Source: Bigelowiella natans CCMP2755 | Lineage: Eukaryota > Cercozoa > Chlorarachniophyceae | Assembly: GCA_000320545.1 (NCBI GenBank) | Contig: ADNK01001987.1 | Coordinates: 1-48,558 of the forward strand | Length of the DNA stretch: 48,558 nt | Direction: 5' to 3' | Shown: positions 23,501 to 36,224 of the stretch, piece by piece | Layout: every line of letters begins with the position of its first letter | Position numbering within the stretch: position 1 is the stretch's first letter | Program-made: the position numbers and the translations under genes | Notes under the pieces: generated by a model | Told to the model about the DNA's origin: nothing | Seen by the model: the letters and a program-made list of their open reading frames with translations, nothing else | Databases searched by the model: none

Positions 23501-25102
23501 GAGCAAAAACTCGAGCAAGAGCAAATGAAACTCAAAGCATCTGAAGAATTGGTTAAGGAGACTGAAGCTGAGGTGCAACAATTGAAGGATGCGGCCAAAA
23601 AAAGCCACAAAAGGTCGTAATAAGTAAATCGTCTGTGTTATGATACGCTGCGTTGCATGGATCATACACAAAAACTCTGTAGAAGCACACACGCACGTGC
23701 ACACGCCTGCATATGATGAGTGAAATTTGTCTTAACACATTTGTAAATAAACAATAGGGAGGTAAGCTTTACTGAGCCTAAGAAGCAGTCCGATATGATG
23801 GCCGAGCTGAAGGAGGAAGAGCATGCAGGGGATGGCGACGCCGAACAGGAAGAAGAAGAGCGACAATCCGATAAGAAAGCAACCAGGGCTCGCATTTCTA
23901 AGAAACCAAAGCAAACCAAACGTACAACTCGCCGCTCTCGTCGTACACGTACGCGAGAAGTTCTGCCACAAGTCGAAGGAAATGATAAAGAAGAGCCAGC
24001 AGCTGACAAGGAAGCTGCTGCCGCACAGGAGTCGGTTGGGGAGAGAAGGACAGAAGAAGATGAGGAAACCGAAAAGCAGTCCTCCGAAGAAGCTGAGCCT
24101 GTGAAGAAGCTAAGGCGGGGCCGAAGAGGCAAGCGTAAGGAATCTGACTCTACGGAAGTAGCAGCAGCAAGTGAATCGAAGGTCGAGGAAAAAGAACTAC
24201 CGTCGCAGCAGCAGCAGCGCAGAAGGCGGAGGAAAAAGACAGTGTCGGTCAACGATCTGGACGACGAAAACGTGTTCGAATTTTCTTCCAAGTCGAAACC
24301 AAAACCGCGGCAAAGGCGAAAAACGAGAAGCCGAAACGCTCTGCCTGCGGAGGAGACGGCGACTGTGCAAGCGAAAGAAGAGGATCCAACTGAGAATACT
24401 GGCAAAGATTCTTATGATGTCGCCCCTGAAGAGAAGCAGGAAGGAAACGACGGAGTTGTGCTTACTAGAAAGCGCGGCAGGGGGAGGCCACGAAAGAAGA
24501 AGACAGAGACGAATATACTTGAGAAGGAGGAGGAGGAGGAAGAGAACGAAGCTCCTAGAAATCCAAATACTACAAATGCGAAACAAAAGCCTCCTAAAAG
24601 GAGAACTCGCGGAAAACGGAAGACTTCCAGCAAAGACAAAGCATTACTTGAACCTTTACCCACCGCATCAAAGCAGCAGCAGCACAAGCGGCATAAGAGT
24701 TCTTCTGAGAACCTAAATGAGCTGGCAGATCAGGAGAACTGCGATGATGGATTTGGAAATGTCGTCCCATCTCGCCCGCTTCTCTCCAAAAATGTCAAGT
24801 CACAGATCTCTCGGGCTAGGAAACGCATGACAAGAAAAAAGGCGCAGAAGTCTGTTGGTGAAGAAGAAGAAGAAGAAGAGATGAAATTGTCCCTTGACAA
24901 GCAAAATCAGACTGTACGTGGAAGACGTCCATTGCGCAAGGTCCCCATTGCATCTGTAGAGGCTAATGCATGGGCGCAAGTGCTTGAACCTCCTGCAGAG
25001 AACATGGAGGAGGAGGAAGAAGAGCAACCACCTACCCCTCCTTCAAGATCGACGAGGTCAAGTCGTCGTCTCAGAACCCGAAAATCAGTCAAATACAATT
25101 AA
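20508..25102 (+). CDS. Kinesin motor protein with long coiled coil and basic AT-hook tail (6 exons)
   Basis: Exons: 20508-20732, 20790-21131, 21289-21363, 21421-21466, 21657-23613, 23758-25102; 1329 residues. The motor has the P-loop GITNSGKT (128-135), switch I SSRSH (247-251) and switch II DLAGAE (272-277). TNSGKT instead of the common TGSGKT points to the kinesin-6 (KIF20/MKLP) group, which acts in late mitosis and cytokinesis; that class call is tentative. Residues about 430-880 are Lys/Glu/Gln-rich heptads, an evident coiled coil. The last exon encodes a Lys/Arg/Glu-rich tail with the AT-hook core RGRGRPRKKK, suggesting chromatin binding. The joining intron 23614-23757 has a weak GTCGTA donor but keeps frame. 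Without splicing, the kinesin stops at 23620 and a separate basic protein could start at the ATG at 23795, only 174 bases on. Confidence 0.88.
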
Positions 25103-25973
25103 TGTTGACATGGTTCGAGCGGAAAACGGCTAGATGTAGCCCATATTTGAAACAGAAAATATTTCATAATTTTAGCACACTACTCACTTAAATAATAGAG
25201 TTATTCGTGGCATCCTTCATTATTTTCCCACAGACAAGAAATGTGTAACTATTTGCAACATAAGATTAGTTTTGCAGTTGGTACGTTCATGCACGCGCAG
25301 ATCTTAGTTAGCTGTGTCGTGCCGCTGCGGATCGCGCTACGGCCCATTGTGCTCGCGGCATGCAACTTGTTACAATGCATTTGTTGGTGGTCGTGCTATC
25401 TAGCTATGTGCAATTTTCCTGCTGGCCTGCCTAGTTGCGTAAATCGAACAGAACTAGAGAACAACATATAGATAATAACTTAGTAATGCTAGACAATGGC
25501 ATCTGCTAGCTAGCTAGCCTGTCATAAGCTTATAGCTTATCATTATGTCTACGTAATAAAGCAATAGATCAGAATAGCTGCTGCGCCTGTGCCGCCACAT
25601 GCAACTATATAGACGATAATGATGCTAGCTAGAGACAGATCGAGTACAAATCTTAGCTATGGAGCACATGTACACATTAGACGTTTAAATGCATGAAACA
25701 CATCATAGAAGAGACCAATAGGCACAACATAAGCGCTGCACCCGCTCTAGCGCTGCTTTGCATAGTTACATCAGCTAGATCAGGATTACCATTGAAAAGA
25801 TTTAATAATCACTTCATTACATCCATCTCACACATGTAGACGTATATATGAATTAAACGTGATTACAAATCAGATTCATTCCGCACAGATTCACCTCCCT
25901 GATTATACCAGGACCTTGAGATGGACAAGCACCAAGCTGTGCACACCATCCTAGCATATTATTATTGCTGTAT
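25103..25973. other. Intergenic between convergent kinesin and IDE genes
   Basis: AT-rich and mostly free of microsatellites, with several CTAGCTAG words around 25500-25640. Short frames only, and no supportable gene. Confidence 0.6.
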
Positions 25974-28255
25974 CTAACGCAGGAAACAGGGGTAGAGATT
26001 CATGGAACGCACAAATTCTTCCACATCGTCAATCGACACTTTCTTTGCGGGGTCCTCTGGAACGGGGGGGAGCTCTACTTCTTCTTCTTCTTTGTCTCCT
26101 TTCTGTTGGCCTTCTGCCTTTTCTTTCGCTTTCTCCTCATCCTCCTTCCCTCCACCGATGGGGCGGTCTTTTCCGAACACTTGAGTACTAAGCTTAGATC
26201 TCGTGCTCGAAATTGCGATATACCTGGGCCAGAATCACCAAGTTAATCAGCCACTCCTCAGCGATTGTTGCATGCTTGAGAGCGAGCGAGAAAGAGAGCA
26301 TGCGAATCGCATTTGGAACACATGTTCTTCTGCTTCTTTTCCCTCTCAGTGCTGCCAAAGCTAGTAGCAGCAGCATTCTTATGCGTGTTGTCTTTTCCAA
26401 GAATAAGCATCAGCATTATGATGATAAGAGTTGCTACTCCTACTCCTACTACTACTCCTACTCCTACAATTACCGGTCGAAGAAGTCGAGGATATCTTTC
26501 TTTTCCAGTTTCTTCAGTTCTGCCACCTCCTTCTCCCGTCTATCAAAATCGTAGTCTTTGAACAGTATCCGGCCCCTACAGTAGTATTTCGATAAATTGT
26601 CATGGCGGAGATAAGAAGACATAATACAAAAAAAGAGGAGGGGAAGGCAGGGGGGGAGCAAACACGAATTCGTATTCCACCAGAGAGAACAGGAAGGAGG
26701 CGATGATTGATAAATCAATTCCAAATAAACTGATTATTACTACCAGTGACGAGTTCCTTCTTGACCCATGCTCTTGTCCTTTTCGAGCTTCTTCTTGATG
26801 AGGGAGGCCAGGTTGCTTTGGAACGTCTTCTCCTCCATCGCTTCAAGGTCCTTCCTATACTTCGCGATGAAAGCTTCCACCCGATCGTCGAGGTATCTTT
26901 TTTTAAAAGAAGAAGGGGAGGGGATGGGAAGGGGGAAGAAGAAAAATTGATCATCTGCCAGACTAGCTGATGGAAGTCCAGACAACTTGGTAGCAGTGGT
27001 GGTAGTCTATAATACGTCGTTGCCTACGTTTCATCATCAGCAGAGCGGCCTTCTACAACTGCAATAACAACAACAACAACAACAATCGCTTACTTGGCGC
27101 CTTTGCTCGGGGACTGGACGATGACCAACACGTTCCAGCAGCCATTGATGGAAATGGGCAGTGAGAACACCGTGTAGCCAAGCTGCTCCTTGGTGCGGAG
27201 CTGATCGAACGCAGGCTCTCGAATCAGATGGCATATCATAGATAACCGCGCGAGCATCGGGTACGTCTCCCCCCCGATCTGTGCGATGTAACAGTAACAG
27301 TAAGCAGCAGCCTCATTACAACTGCAAAACGATGCGAACGCGAGAACGATATCACTCGGAGGGGAGAAGAGAAAACGAGAGGTGCTCTCCGAATGAAAAC
27401 GGGGGGGGGGGGGGGGGGGAGTAGGCAGACGATGTTTCCTCACAGTACTGGCAGCGCACTCTTTTAAACTAGAATATATGTTGCTAGCTGGGGAGGCACG
27501 TATGTAACTTTGTGCGTGTACCATTATTATTATTATTTTTTTTTTTTCTAAGCCCCCCACCCCCACCCCCCGACCGACCTGATAGAGGGCGCAAACGCAC
27601 GAGTTGACATCCGCTTCGTTCATCCCTTTTCGCTGGCACAAGTACGTCTCCCCAGCGGCCAGGTCTACGCATCGGAGTTGTGCCCTCAGGGAGGGCGGTA
27701 AGGGCTTATGCTTCAGGATCGACTTCATCTTCGCCACGATGTCCTTGGCCTGCGAACGACGAACGATGAGATAGATAGTGAGCTGCAGATGTCAACGCGT
27801 GTGGTGATAAAGATGATGATGATGATGATGATCATGATCATCAGGATGCTGCTGTTTTGCTAGTGGTGGTGGGCGGCGCTGCTTCTTCGTATATACTGAG
27901 CAGGAAACTCTCAAACGCAGACAAAACGCATGATGCAATATGAATACAATAGCTACTACCACAACTACCACCACCACCACTACTACCTGATCAACAGTGA
28001 AGTTTCCGAACACCATACACTCCACATCTGTGTTGATAGTGAGGGTGGAGGCGAATGCCTCTAAGTCGCCTAGTTCAATCTTCCTCGCCTTGTCGTATTT
28101 ATGTAAAGTAAGTAAGATGCCATGCTACATCATGGTGATAGGAGCAAGAATATAATTAGACATGAGAGCTGCTCTGCCTGCTTTTCCTATCTGCTAGCTA
28201 ATGTGTTCATCGATTTCCCCTCTCCTCCCCCCCCCCCCCTCTCTCTTGCACACAA

Positions 28256-28290
<35 letters not shown>

Positions 28291-31272
28291 CATTTATCCT
28301 CTTCCTCACCGCTTCAATCGTGCTATCTAGCGCAAATTTTTTGGCCCCCAGAGCTCGGCTTTGGAAGTAGATGGCGTGGCGGTAGGGCTGCTGCCTCTTG
28401 GTGTCGCAGTACTCCCGCACAATTCTCTCCTTCAGTCTCTCGAACACTGACTTCTCGATGCTGAGCTTCTTCACACGCTCCAGGACCTTATACAGCAACA
28501 CGTGCAGCTTGTGCGTGTAGCCTGCCACAGTGAGCTGCAGCCCCTTCTTGGTCAGAGTAAGAGCGTAAGACAGCCCGGAGATCTCGGCATCATATGAGAA
28601 CTCGGAGAGACTTTCTTCCGTCGCGCGTACGAACATCTGTCCTAGGACGACGGACTCCGGGGTGTTGTTGATCTGTGGGCACTCGATGCTAATGAAAACA
28701 TGGCCCTTCGGCTTGAAGAAGGTGTCGTCCGTCTTATGCCAGGCGGTGAGCCCCTCCTCGTCAACGATTTTGGTGGGAAATGTTGCAGTGGCAGACTCGC
28801 CGTTCTTGCCCTCCTTCTTCTTATCTTTCTTCTCCATCACCAGGTTGAAGTTGGTGGCGATGAACTCATTTGGCTTTGGTAGGTGGAGCTCCTTCGAGTC
28901 ATCCTCACCGGGGTTCTTCCATTCCTTCACCATGTCAGCTTCGAATTTCCTTCGGTTGTAGTCGGTCTTGTACCACTTTTCCTGGAGCTCTGTGCTGCCC
29001 TTAAACGTGGGGGACACGATTTGAACCCTCATGTTTTCCGGCACCATCTTGTCGACGAAGCTCCTCACCAGCTTGACATCCTTCTCGCGGTAGATCCAGG
29101 GCCCCTGAAGAATGTCTGTTGCCGCGTACTTGTGCATCTTGCTGGCCGTCCTGGAGCAGTAGTTGAAAGGGCTTTCCTTCGCCTTAAACCTGAAGTTCAT
29201 GGCGGATACGTCCCGACACTCCTGGAATGTTCGCTCCCACTGCTCATCCGAAGCGTTGGCGATAAGCTTGATGTACTGGTAGATTAGCGTGGTGATCTTC
29301 TGCCAGTTTTCGAGCCCCTGGGGCGTGAGGTCCATCGTCACACCGAATGTGGAGAAGGACTCGTCATCTGCTTGCGTACCGGCCGACAGCTCATTTGCCC
29401 AGCCTTTTTTCTTCAGCACGGCAAGGATGGAGCCCTCTCCTTCGTGTCCGAGGAGGTGGGATAGCAAGCTGCTTGGCTTTGATTTGTAGTGAGCTCTCAC
29501 CGAGGGCATTGGCCAGAGCAATGAAAGCGTGCGAAGTTCCTGAGAGAAAGAAGAAAAACGCGTATGCATCACAGCAAAGAACAGCTTCATCAGAAAACGC
29601 TGTCACCCACGCCGTAAATAAAAATTCAGGAGAAGGGCTGTGCAAATTGCGATCCAGGGGAATCTGCCCCCTCCCCCCCTATCTCTGGCCAGTGTTAATC
29701 TTCGTCATCTCCCCCGTATTCTCTCTCTTCTTCTTCTTCTTCTTCTTCTTCCTCCTCATCCTCCTCCCCCTCATGTATCCGTGCCTGTTTGCTATTCTTT
29801 GTTTGGTTGCTGTTGACCTTGACGGGCACGACTTCGTAGATGTGGCCCAGAGCGCCCTCCGAAGCGAACGGCTCTGCAGTCCAAGTAGGGACCTGCAGCT
29901 TCTTGTTCACAATCTTGCTGAAATACTTCTTAGCAAGAGCCTCGAGATCATCCAACGAGTTCTTTCCGAGGATGCACAACTTCATGATGTTGGCGGAGTA
30001 GAGCTTATCGTGAAACTTGAGCAGTTCCTGCCTCGTCTCCACCCCCCTTTCCTTCGGTTTGTCGCGAAGTGTTTCCAAGTTTCCGGTGCCGAACTTGCTG
30101 AATGGGTGCGCGGGATTGGACGTCGATTTGAGAAGCTGGTACTGGCGCCAGGCGTCGTTCAAGAGGTTTTGTGCGTTTTCGGAATGAACGGCCTGTAAAA
30201 AGAAGTAAAAAACACGAGCACACAGGACGAGGAAAAGAATATGTATCACTAAATATTGTTATGAGACGTAGAATTATCTACCAGCAGCATGTTAAACCTA
30301 CAATCTTTAACGATGGTGATTGGTTGGAAGTATATAGGGGAAAATCTTGGCCAAAAACACAGCATACCTTCATCTCTCGCTCAGTAGAGCTGGGAGCAAA
30401 GAGCGGTTCCGTGAAGAACCCTGCAAATAACTCGAGGATTTTCTCAAGCTTTTCCGGCAAGACGTCGAAGTAGTAGTTTGTATTTTCTGTCGAGGTATAC
30501 GCATTTGACCGTCCTCCATGCTGAAACATCCGAGGATGATCGGGACAAATGAACGGCCAACAACCACCACGTTAGTTGAGAGAGAAAGAAGATGCATATT
30601 TCAGAATCACCCAGGACATCTTCCATCATTTTCATCATTTCCATCACGGATTTGGATTTCGGCTGACCTCGCTAATCATCTTAGAGTATAAATTTTCGTC
30701 GGGGAAGGTCTTCGTCCCCATGAAAAGCATATGCTCCAGGAAATGCGCCAATCCCGGGACCTCCGCAGGGTCACTGAAGTGCCCAACATGTACGTCCAGC
30801 GCTGCACCAGCCTTTCGATTAGTTGCAAGAAGTATGAGGTAAGAAAAGAACCATTGGAGTAGCTGTCGTCTTCGAGATGTACTTCGTATCATTCGTCCTG
30901 CTACTTGGTACCTTATCAGCATCCGGGTCGGAGATGAGGATAGCTTCGATATCGTTCTCCAGTTTTATCACCCTATACGAGCGCTCATCGCTATCGCTCT
31001 TGACAGGACTACAAGAAACACGATAAGACAGTCGCCGCAGTCATTAGGAAGCAATTAGCGATTCGGATGTGTTGGATATTCCAAAGGAAGTAGTAGGGTA
31101 GCGCGGATAAAGAGAGAAAAGAATGAGAACACGGTAAGAGAACTGTAAACTGGGCAATAGAAAAGAGTGATTTCGTGGTTCGGGGGTGGTGGAGGATTTG
31201 CAAATGAACTCAACCCATCAACAAGGAGCATGCATGCGCACGCACGTACGTGATGGGGTAGGTCTGCGCCAT
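25974..31272 (-). CDS. IDE: Insulin-degrading enzyme, M16A zinc metallopeptidase (13 exons)
   Basis: Exons high to low: 31272-31250, 31008-30912, 30811-30668, 30520-30368, 30192-29818, 29539-28310, 28088-27987, 27749-27579, 27278-27094, 26896-26744, 26575-26474, 26360-26322, 26187-25974. All twelve junctions keep frame; 995 residues, human IDE 1019. The inverted zinc motif HFLEH is at 63-67 and the third ligand Glu144 follows after exactly 76 residues, as the HxxEHx76E rule requires. Other family blocks are SNAYTSTENTNYYFDV, HPFSKFGTGN, LGHEGEGS, RTKEQLGY and the terminal S-IDDVEEF-RS-LYP. IDE cleaves short amyloidogenic and signal peptides inside a closed chamber; the catalytic domain is N-terminal and the other M16 domains are degenerate. 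A Lys/Glu-rich acidic insert lies near the C-terminus (26170-26080). No signal peptide is visible, so cytosol is likely. The 23-base initiator exon carries only MAQTYPI plus two bases. Confidence 0.95.
27401..27419. repeat. Poly-G homopolymer (19 bases)
   Basis: A G run inside the IDE intron between exons 27749-27579 and 27278-27094. Confidence 0.85.
28253..28285. repeat. (CA)n microsatellite
   Basis: A CA array just below the donor of the long IDE exon (low end 28310). Confidence 0.9.
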
Positions 31273-31531
31273 GTTTTTTGGGAAAAATCTGAGAATACAA
31301 GGCTCGGGATGGAGGCGTATTACCATTGAAGGGCATTTATTTCATACGACATGTAACCACGATCATTTCACTCACAAATGCAAGGTGTTTTGCACAAATC
31401 GCTTCCCGTGCTGGAACTTTCGTCGCTCGAAAGCGTTCGTAGGAATGAGGTCGTTCTCCGTCCCCCTTGTGACGTTGCATGTCTGAGCGTCAAAATAGAA
31501 GACCAGGAACTACAAAAGCTGATTGAAATTG
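31273..31531. promoter_or_regulatory. Compact bidirectional promoter between IDE and PITH gene
   Basis: Only 259 bases separate the IDE start codon (minus) from the PITH-gene start codon (plus). Part of the right half (31378-31531) is open in the plus direction from another ATG at 31378, which runs into a stop at 31597 and cannot be spliced cleanly, so I treat it as 5' leader. Confidence 0.5.
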
Positions 31532-32157
31532 ATGGGCGACTTCGGGGCGGGGGATGGGAGCGAAAGAAACAACAGGGCGCGCCAAAAGCATTGGGATGAT
31601 AAGGAAGAGTCCTCTGCCTGTCCTTCCCTTCAAGGTGAGAGCGTCCCTTTTGAATGGTGAAGAAGGTTAACGATGTTTTTATAAATCTGTTACGCAGATT
31701 TACTACTGAGCCTACTTTCGGAGCAATTGGAGGATTTGCGGCCCATCCTCCGCGCAACAATACACTTCCTTCCGGAGGAAGTAGTGCTGAAGTTGCTATC
31801 CTTCACCCTGGCGAAGGGAAAATTAGACTATGAGACGGCACAAATATTTCTGCTCTGTAAGCATGAAAGTGTCGTCACATGGATAAAGCAGGTGGACTCT
31901 CCATACCATAACTAGTTTGTGATCACCTTAATTATTCTTTTCTTTTCCTCTCCCCTCCTCCTCTCCTACTCCGCCTGTTCAGAAAGTAGATCTGTTTGCA
32001 TTCTGTGGTATGAAAGACCGAAGTGCCAAGAAAAATCCCTCGAAGAAACGTGCAGTGAATAAAAAGAGTCAAATCGTTCCAATGATGGTTCCGAAGAAAG
32101 TGGGCAGTGGTAGGCGCATCATTGACCTTAAAGGTGAAGGATTAACGAGCAAGCGAC

Positions 32158-32196
<39 letters not shown>

Positions 32197-32800
32197 TCTC
32201 AATGCGAGATCAAATTGAAATTAAAGAGGCATGTCTCACTTCATTTTCAACTTATATTGCTGTGTTTGCTCGTCAGAGTACATAAATCTCAAGAACATAT
32301 CCATCTTGAACTGCATGCCGAACGTGAAGACCGCACACATCTTCAACCACGACGGAGATGGGAAAATCCGTTCGGATGTCGACATGCAGATGCTCTTAAC
32401 GATTCCATTCTTGACACCAGTGAACCTAAAGGCGATTTCAATGGATGCCTCCTTGTCTTCATCCTCCGACAAAAAGAGGCAACTCGATGAAGACAGTGAG
32501 GAAGAAGAAGAAGAAGAAAAAGAAGAAAAAGATAGTATGCCGAAGCTGATTCATTTGTTCAAAGATCGGTTTCACATGGATTTCGATGAGGCTCAGGACG
32601 TGCGCCCTGAGATGTCGATCGAAATGAATAAAGATGATACTAGTAGTGGGAGAAAATTCAAGCTGAAGTCGTCGCGCTTTTCCAGTGTGAGCTGTCTCAC
32701 AATTTTCATTGAATCCAACCAGAGCGATGTCGATACTACCTTCTTCCGTCGTATTGGCATTTATGGAACGCCTGTGCTGGGATACTCCTCTAGCCCTTAA
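31532..32800 (+). CDS. PITH-domain protein (4 exons)
   Basis: Exons: 31532-31634, 31698-31891, 31983-32133, 32277-32800; 323 residues in frame. The C-terminal half (about 147-323) is a PITH domain, the proteasome-interacting module of TXNL1 and PITHD1. It starts with IIDLKEYINLKNISILNC, has SDVDMQMLLTIPFL and DFDEAQ, and closes with SSVSCLTIFIESNQ and the family-typical GTPV. TXNL1 binds the 26S proteasome through this domain. There is no thioredoxin CxxC domain here; instead the N-terminus is a Leu/Glu-rich helical segment of unknown type (about 35-100), followed by a Lys-rich linker. An acidic Glu/Lys insert lies within the PITH domain (32500-32535). The start at 31532 was chosen because its frame ends in phase with the strong AAG-GTGAGA donor. 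Confidence 0.85.
32158..32194. repeat. (CA)n microsatellite
   Basis: A CA array in the third intron of the PITH-domain gene. Confidence 0.9.
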
Positions 32801-33339
32801 AATGTAGTAGTCGTGTCGCAGTGAGCACGTACATTCGTCTCTGTTAGATCAAGACATACGCTGCACACTGTCTGTCGATCAAGAGGTGCGCTAGTTTCGT
32901 GTCTTAATATGAATGAATGAATGACATGTCTTGGTGTATATATGTTGTTAGAATTAGTAGTCGACTAGAGTTGTAACACTGGCTGATCGTCATGGATTAA
33001 GCAGCAGCTGCATGTGAAAACTGGATGCATAGAGTCATTGCGGAAGGCACTATAACATATTAAGCACACTGTAAGAGACCATTAGCAAGCTAGAGGCCGC
33101 TGTGATACATATAATCTTCAACTTTAACTGAAGGAAAGGCTATCTATCGAAACACTAGCATTGCCATCGTTTGGAGCATGCGCTTAGATACCTCTAGACC
33201 TGTATGTTGTTTGATTATTGATGATCTACAAGGAAGTCATACGTACGTACAATGCCGTAGCTCTGCCGAACTCATGCTAGGAAAAAATATGCAGATTACT
33301 TGGGCTCTATCGGTGTACGTGTGCGCATGGCCGCTATGT
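32801..33339. other. Intergenic between convergent PITH and malate synthase genes
   Basis: 540 bases between two 3' ends. AT-rich, with stops in all frames. Both 3' untranslated regions and polyadenylation sites should lie here. Confidence 0.5.
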
Positions 33340-34609
33340 TTATCGAACAAAGTGCTTTGCATCATGCTGCTGTGCCTTGGCAATTTTTCTACATTTCGTC
33401 AAAATCGGCTCCGTATACCTGATGAAGGGACCGCAAAAAAATAATTACGCGACATTTTCATGGCACACCCCGATTAACGCAAAAAATAGCAATGGCACAT
33501 TCATGAGTACGCGATGTATCTATCTAGCATAATAAATCTTAATGACATCATCGTTTGCCTTTCTGTTGATGTGATCCTCATGTACCCGTTGGGAGAGCTA
33601 GTTCCTTCAAACACCAGGTCTAGAGACGCCCTCACCGCTGCATCGCTTTCGAAGTTAGTAGCTATCGCTGGAGGTCGATTCCCCACCGTCGGACTGCTAC
33701 CTGAGTGGCGTCTCTCCGCATTCTGCGAGTCTATCAATCCCGCCATCTTTCGAAACGCTTGGAGGACATCGTCTCGGCGTACGATATTATATTTTAGCCT
33801 GCATGTGAGTTGCAACTTTATGTTAGAAGAAGAGGGATGGAGAAGGGTTATAGGAGGAAGGAGAATTGCAAGGCAATATGTGAATAAACCGACCAATTGG
33901 CGATATGCTGAGAGGATATTCGCAACGTCGCGCGGTCCTCCATAAGGCCCACATTGTTGATATCAGGTATCTTGGAGCATCCCACCCCCTCATGAACCCA
34001 ACGTGCTACGTAGCCAAGAATTCCCTGTGCGTTGTTCTCAAGCTCACGAAGCACCGTGTTTCGTGGAGGAGGGGAGGCCAGTAGCAGCGGTAGCGTCAGG
34101 ATGTCCCGAAGATTTCTCGAAAACGATGGCGCCGTTGATGATGATAACGATTGGCCTGACCGCGATTCGAGTGCCGCTTGGACTTTGGAAACATCGACTT
34201 GATGATAGTGAATCGCGTGCAGCGTCGCAGCTGTGGGAGAGGGTACCTAGAAAAGAACTGAGGGTGTTATTATAAGTGCTGTTATCGATGATTATGAAGA
34301 CTACGATATTGATCGAAGCTGCTGTGTTTATCATCATCGTCATCACCATCATCATCATCATCATTCCATCATCTGTGATTATCGCAACCACCACAACTAG
34401 TGTTCGTGTAGGACCCATGCGCAGGATGCTCCCTGCTCTAGCTCGACCGCTTTGCTCTTTAGCATCTTGTGCATCTCATCTGGAGCTGCCCACATGCCCT
34501 TCCCAATCTGCCCGCACCCCCTCAGTCCTACCAATGGCATATTCTTTAGGTGATAGATATGCCATATTGATGATGATTCACGTCTAAGGAAGCATGGCAG
34601 AGGGATAGA

Positions 34610-34658
<49 letters not shown>

Positions 34659-36181
34659 CTATTTTCATATGCAACCGGCAGGAAACGATGATCCTGCCTC
34701 TCCTCCCCCCGCCTCCCCCCCACCCCCCCCTCCTCCTCCTCCTCCTCCTCCTGCTGCTGCTGCTGCTGTCATTCCCCTACCTGAAGCAAGACCAACCTCC
34801 ACGTTCCATGCCTCATATGCGCTCTTCCAAACGGCCTCTTTCAGTTGCGACTTTGGAAGAACTGCGCCAGCACACATTGCAGTGTGAATTTCGTCCCCAG
34901 TGCGGTCAAGAAATCTGTACCAATGGATGATAGCAGATTTATGCATGTTGGAACCTTTCATAACCAGCTAACAAGGGAGCGCACGCACCGCCGCATAGTT
35001 CATCGCAATAACTGCAGAAACAATAACAACTTGTGCTCCAACTACTACTCATCGACTCACCCTGTATTGATGAAGAAGACACGATCTTTCGCTACCTCGA
35101 GGCACTCCCTGAGGTTGATAGTGGTGCGGCGCTCTTCATCCATTATGCCTATCTTGACGGTATTTTTGGCAAGGCCCAAGATCTTCTCAACTCGCGCGAA
35201 AGTGTGTTGTACGAATTCCACTTCTTCCGGGCCATGCATCTTCGGTTTCACGACGTATACCGAGCCTGCTCTTGAGTTGTAGAATGACGATGGCGACGAT
35301 GAAGCGGAAGAGGCAGAAGAAGGAGGGGAAATACTCGGGATGTTCCTGTCTCCTGTCTTTTTGAGATCATGAATAGCGGCGAGGCATGTCACTGCGAGAT
35401 CAAGGAGCCCCTCGGGTATCATCTCTTCCCCTCCTCCTCCTCTCCCACTCGTTACCACCGCGTCCGTGTACATATGCAACCCAACATTACGCACGAGTAG
35501 GAGTGATCTTCCAGGCAGTGTTATCATATCGCCGCCTAGCGGACATGCGTACCTAGAAGGTTTGGTTTTTGTGTAGAATTAGAGAGAGATTTGGTTGTGA
35601 ATCTGTGCGTCCGACTTTCCCCTACATTCCTCCCCCCCCTTCTATCGGGCATATCAATGTAAAGAGTGAGTGAGTGGTAGCACTTTCGATCATTGCTCAG
35701 CCTTCGTTTCACGGTTTTGCCGTATTTGTTCTTGAAGACGGAGGAGAGTGTGCCGCGCATCAGCCCAGCCCAGTTTCGGTATACGCGCTGCTTGTCCTCT
35801 GCATCGACGGCGGCCACGCTGTCTTCCATGTCACAAATCGTCGTCACCGCGCTTTCTAGCAATATATCTGATCCAATCCCGCAGGGGAGGAGCAAAGAGC
35901 AATAGACCGGAGATTTCCGAATATTTGAGAGCGGCTAGAGACGAGTATCAGTTCCATATTGAGTTTGGGAAGGGTATTAATTACCTTTGAGGCCTGCCCT
36001 ATGCGTCTTGCCTATTCGCGAATGTCGATCGATTTGGAGCTCGACGTGCAGCCTGTTGTTGCGGAGGAGCACGCACATGCTGCCACCATTGCTCTGAGAC
36101 TCCACGTAGCTATTGGGGACGAGGAGAGGCAAATCACGGTAGGAAATCATATACTTGAACACAAGCACAGAGAGTGATAGC

Positions 36182-36224
<43 letters not shown>

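Noticed and set aside
23662-24405. Ser-rich minus-strand frame opposite the basic kinesin tail
   Set aside because: A shadow of the Lys/Arg/Glu-rich exon; no independent signals.
31378-31599. Alternative first exon of the PITH gene
   Set aside because: It has an ATG and decent codons, but stops at 31597 and has no donor in the phase needed; the ATG at 31532 fits the strong donor at 31634.
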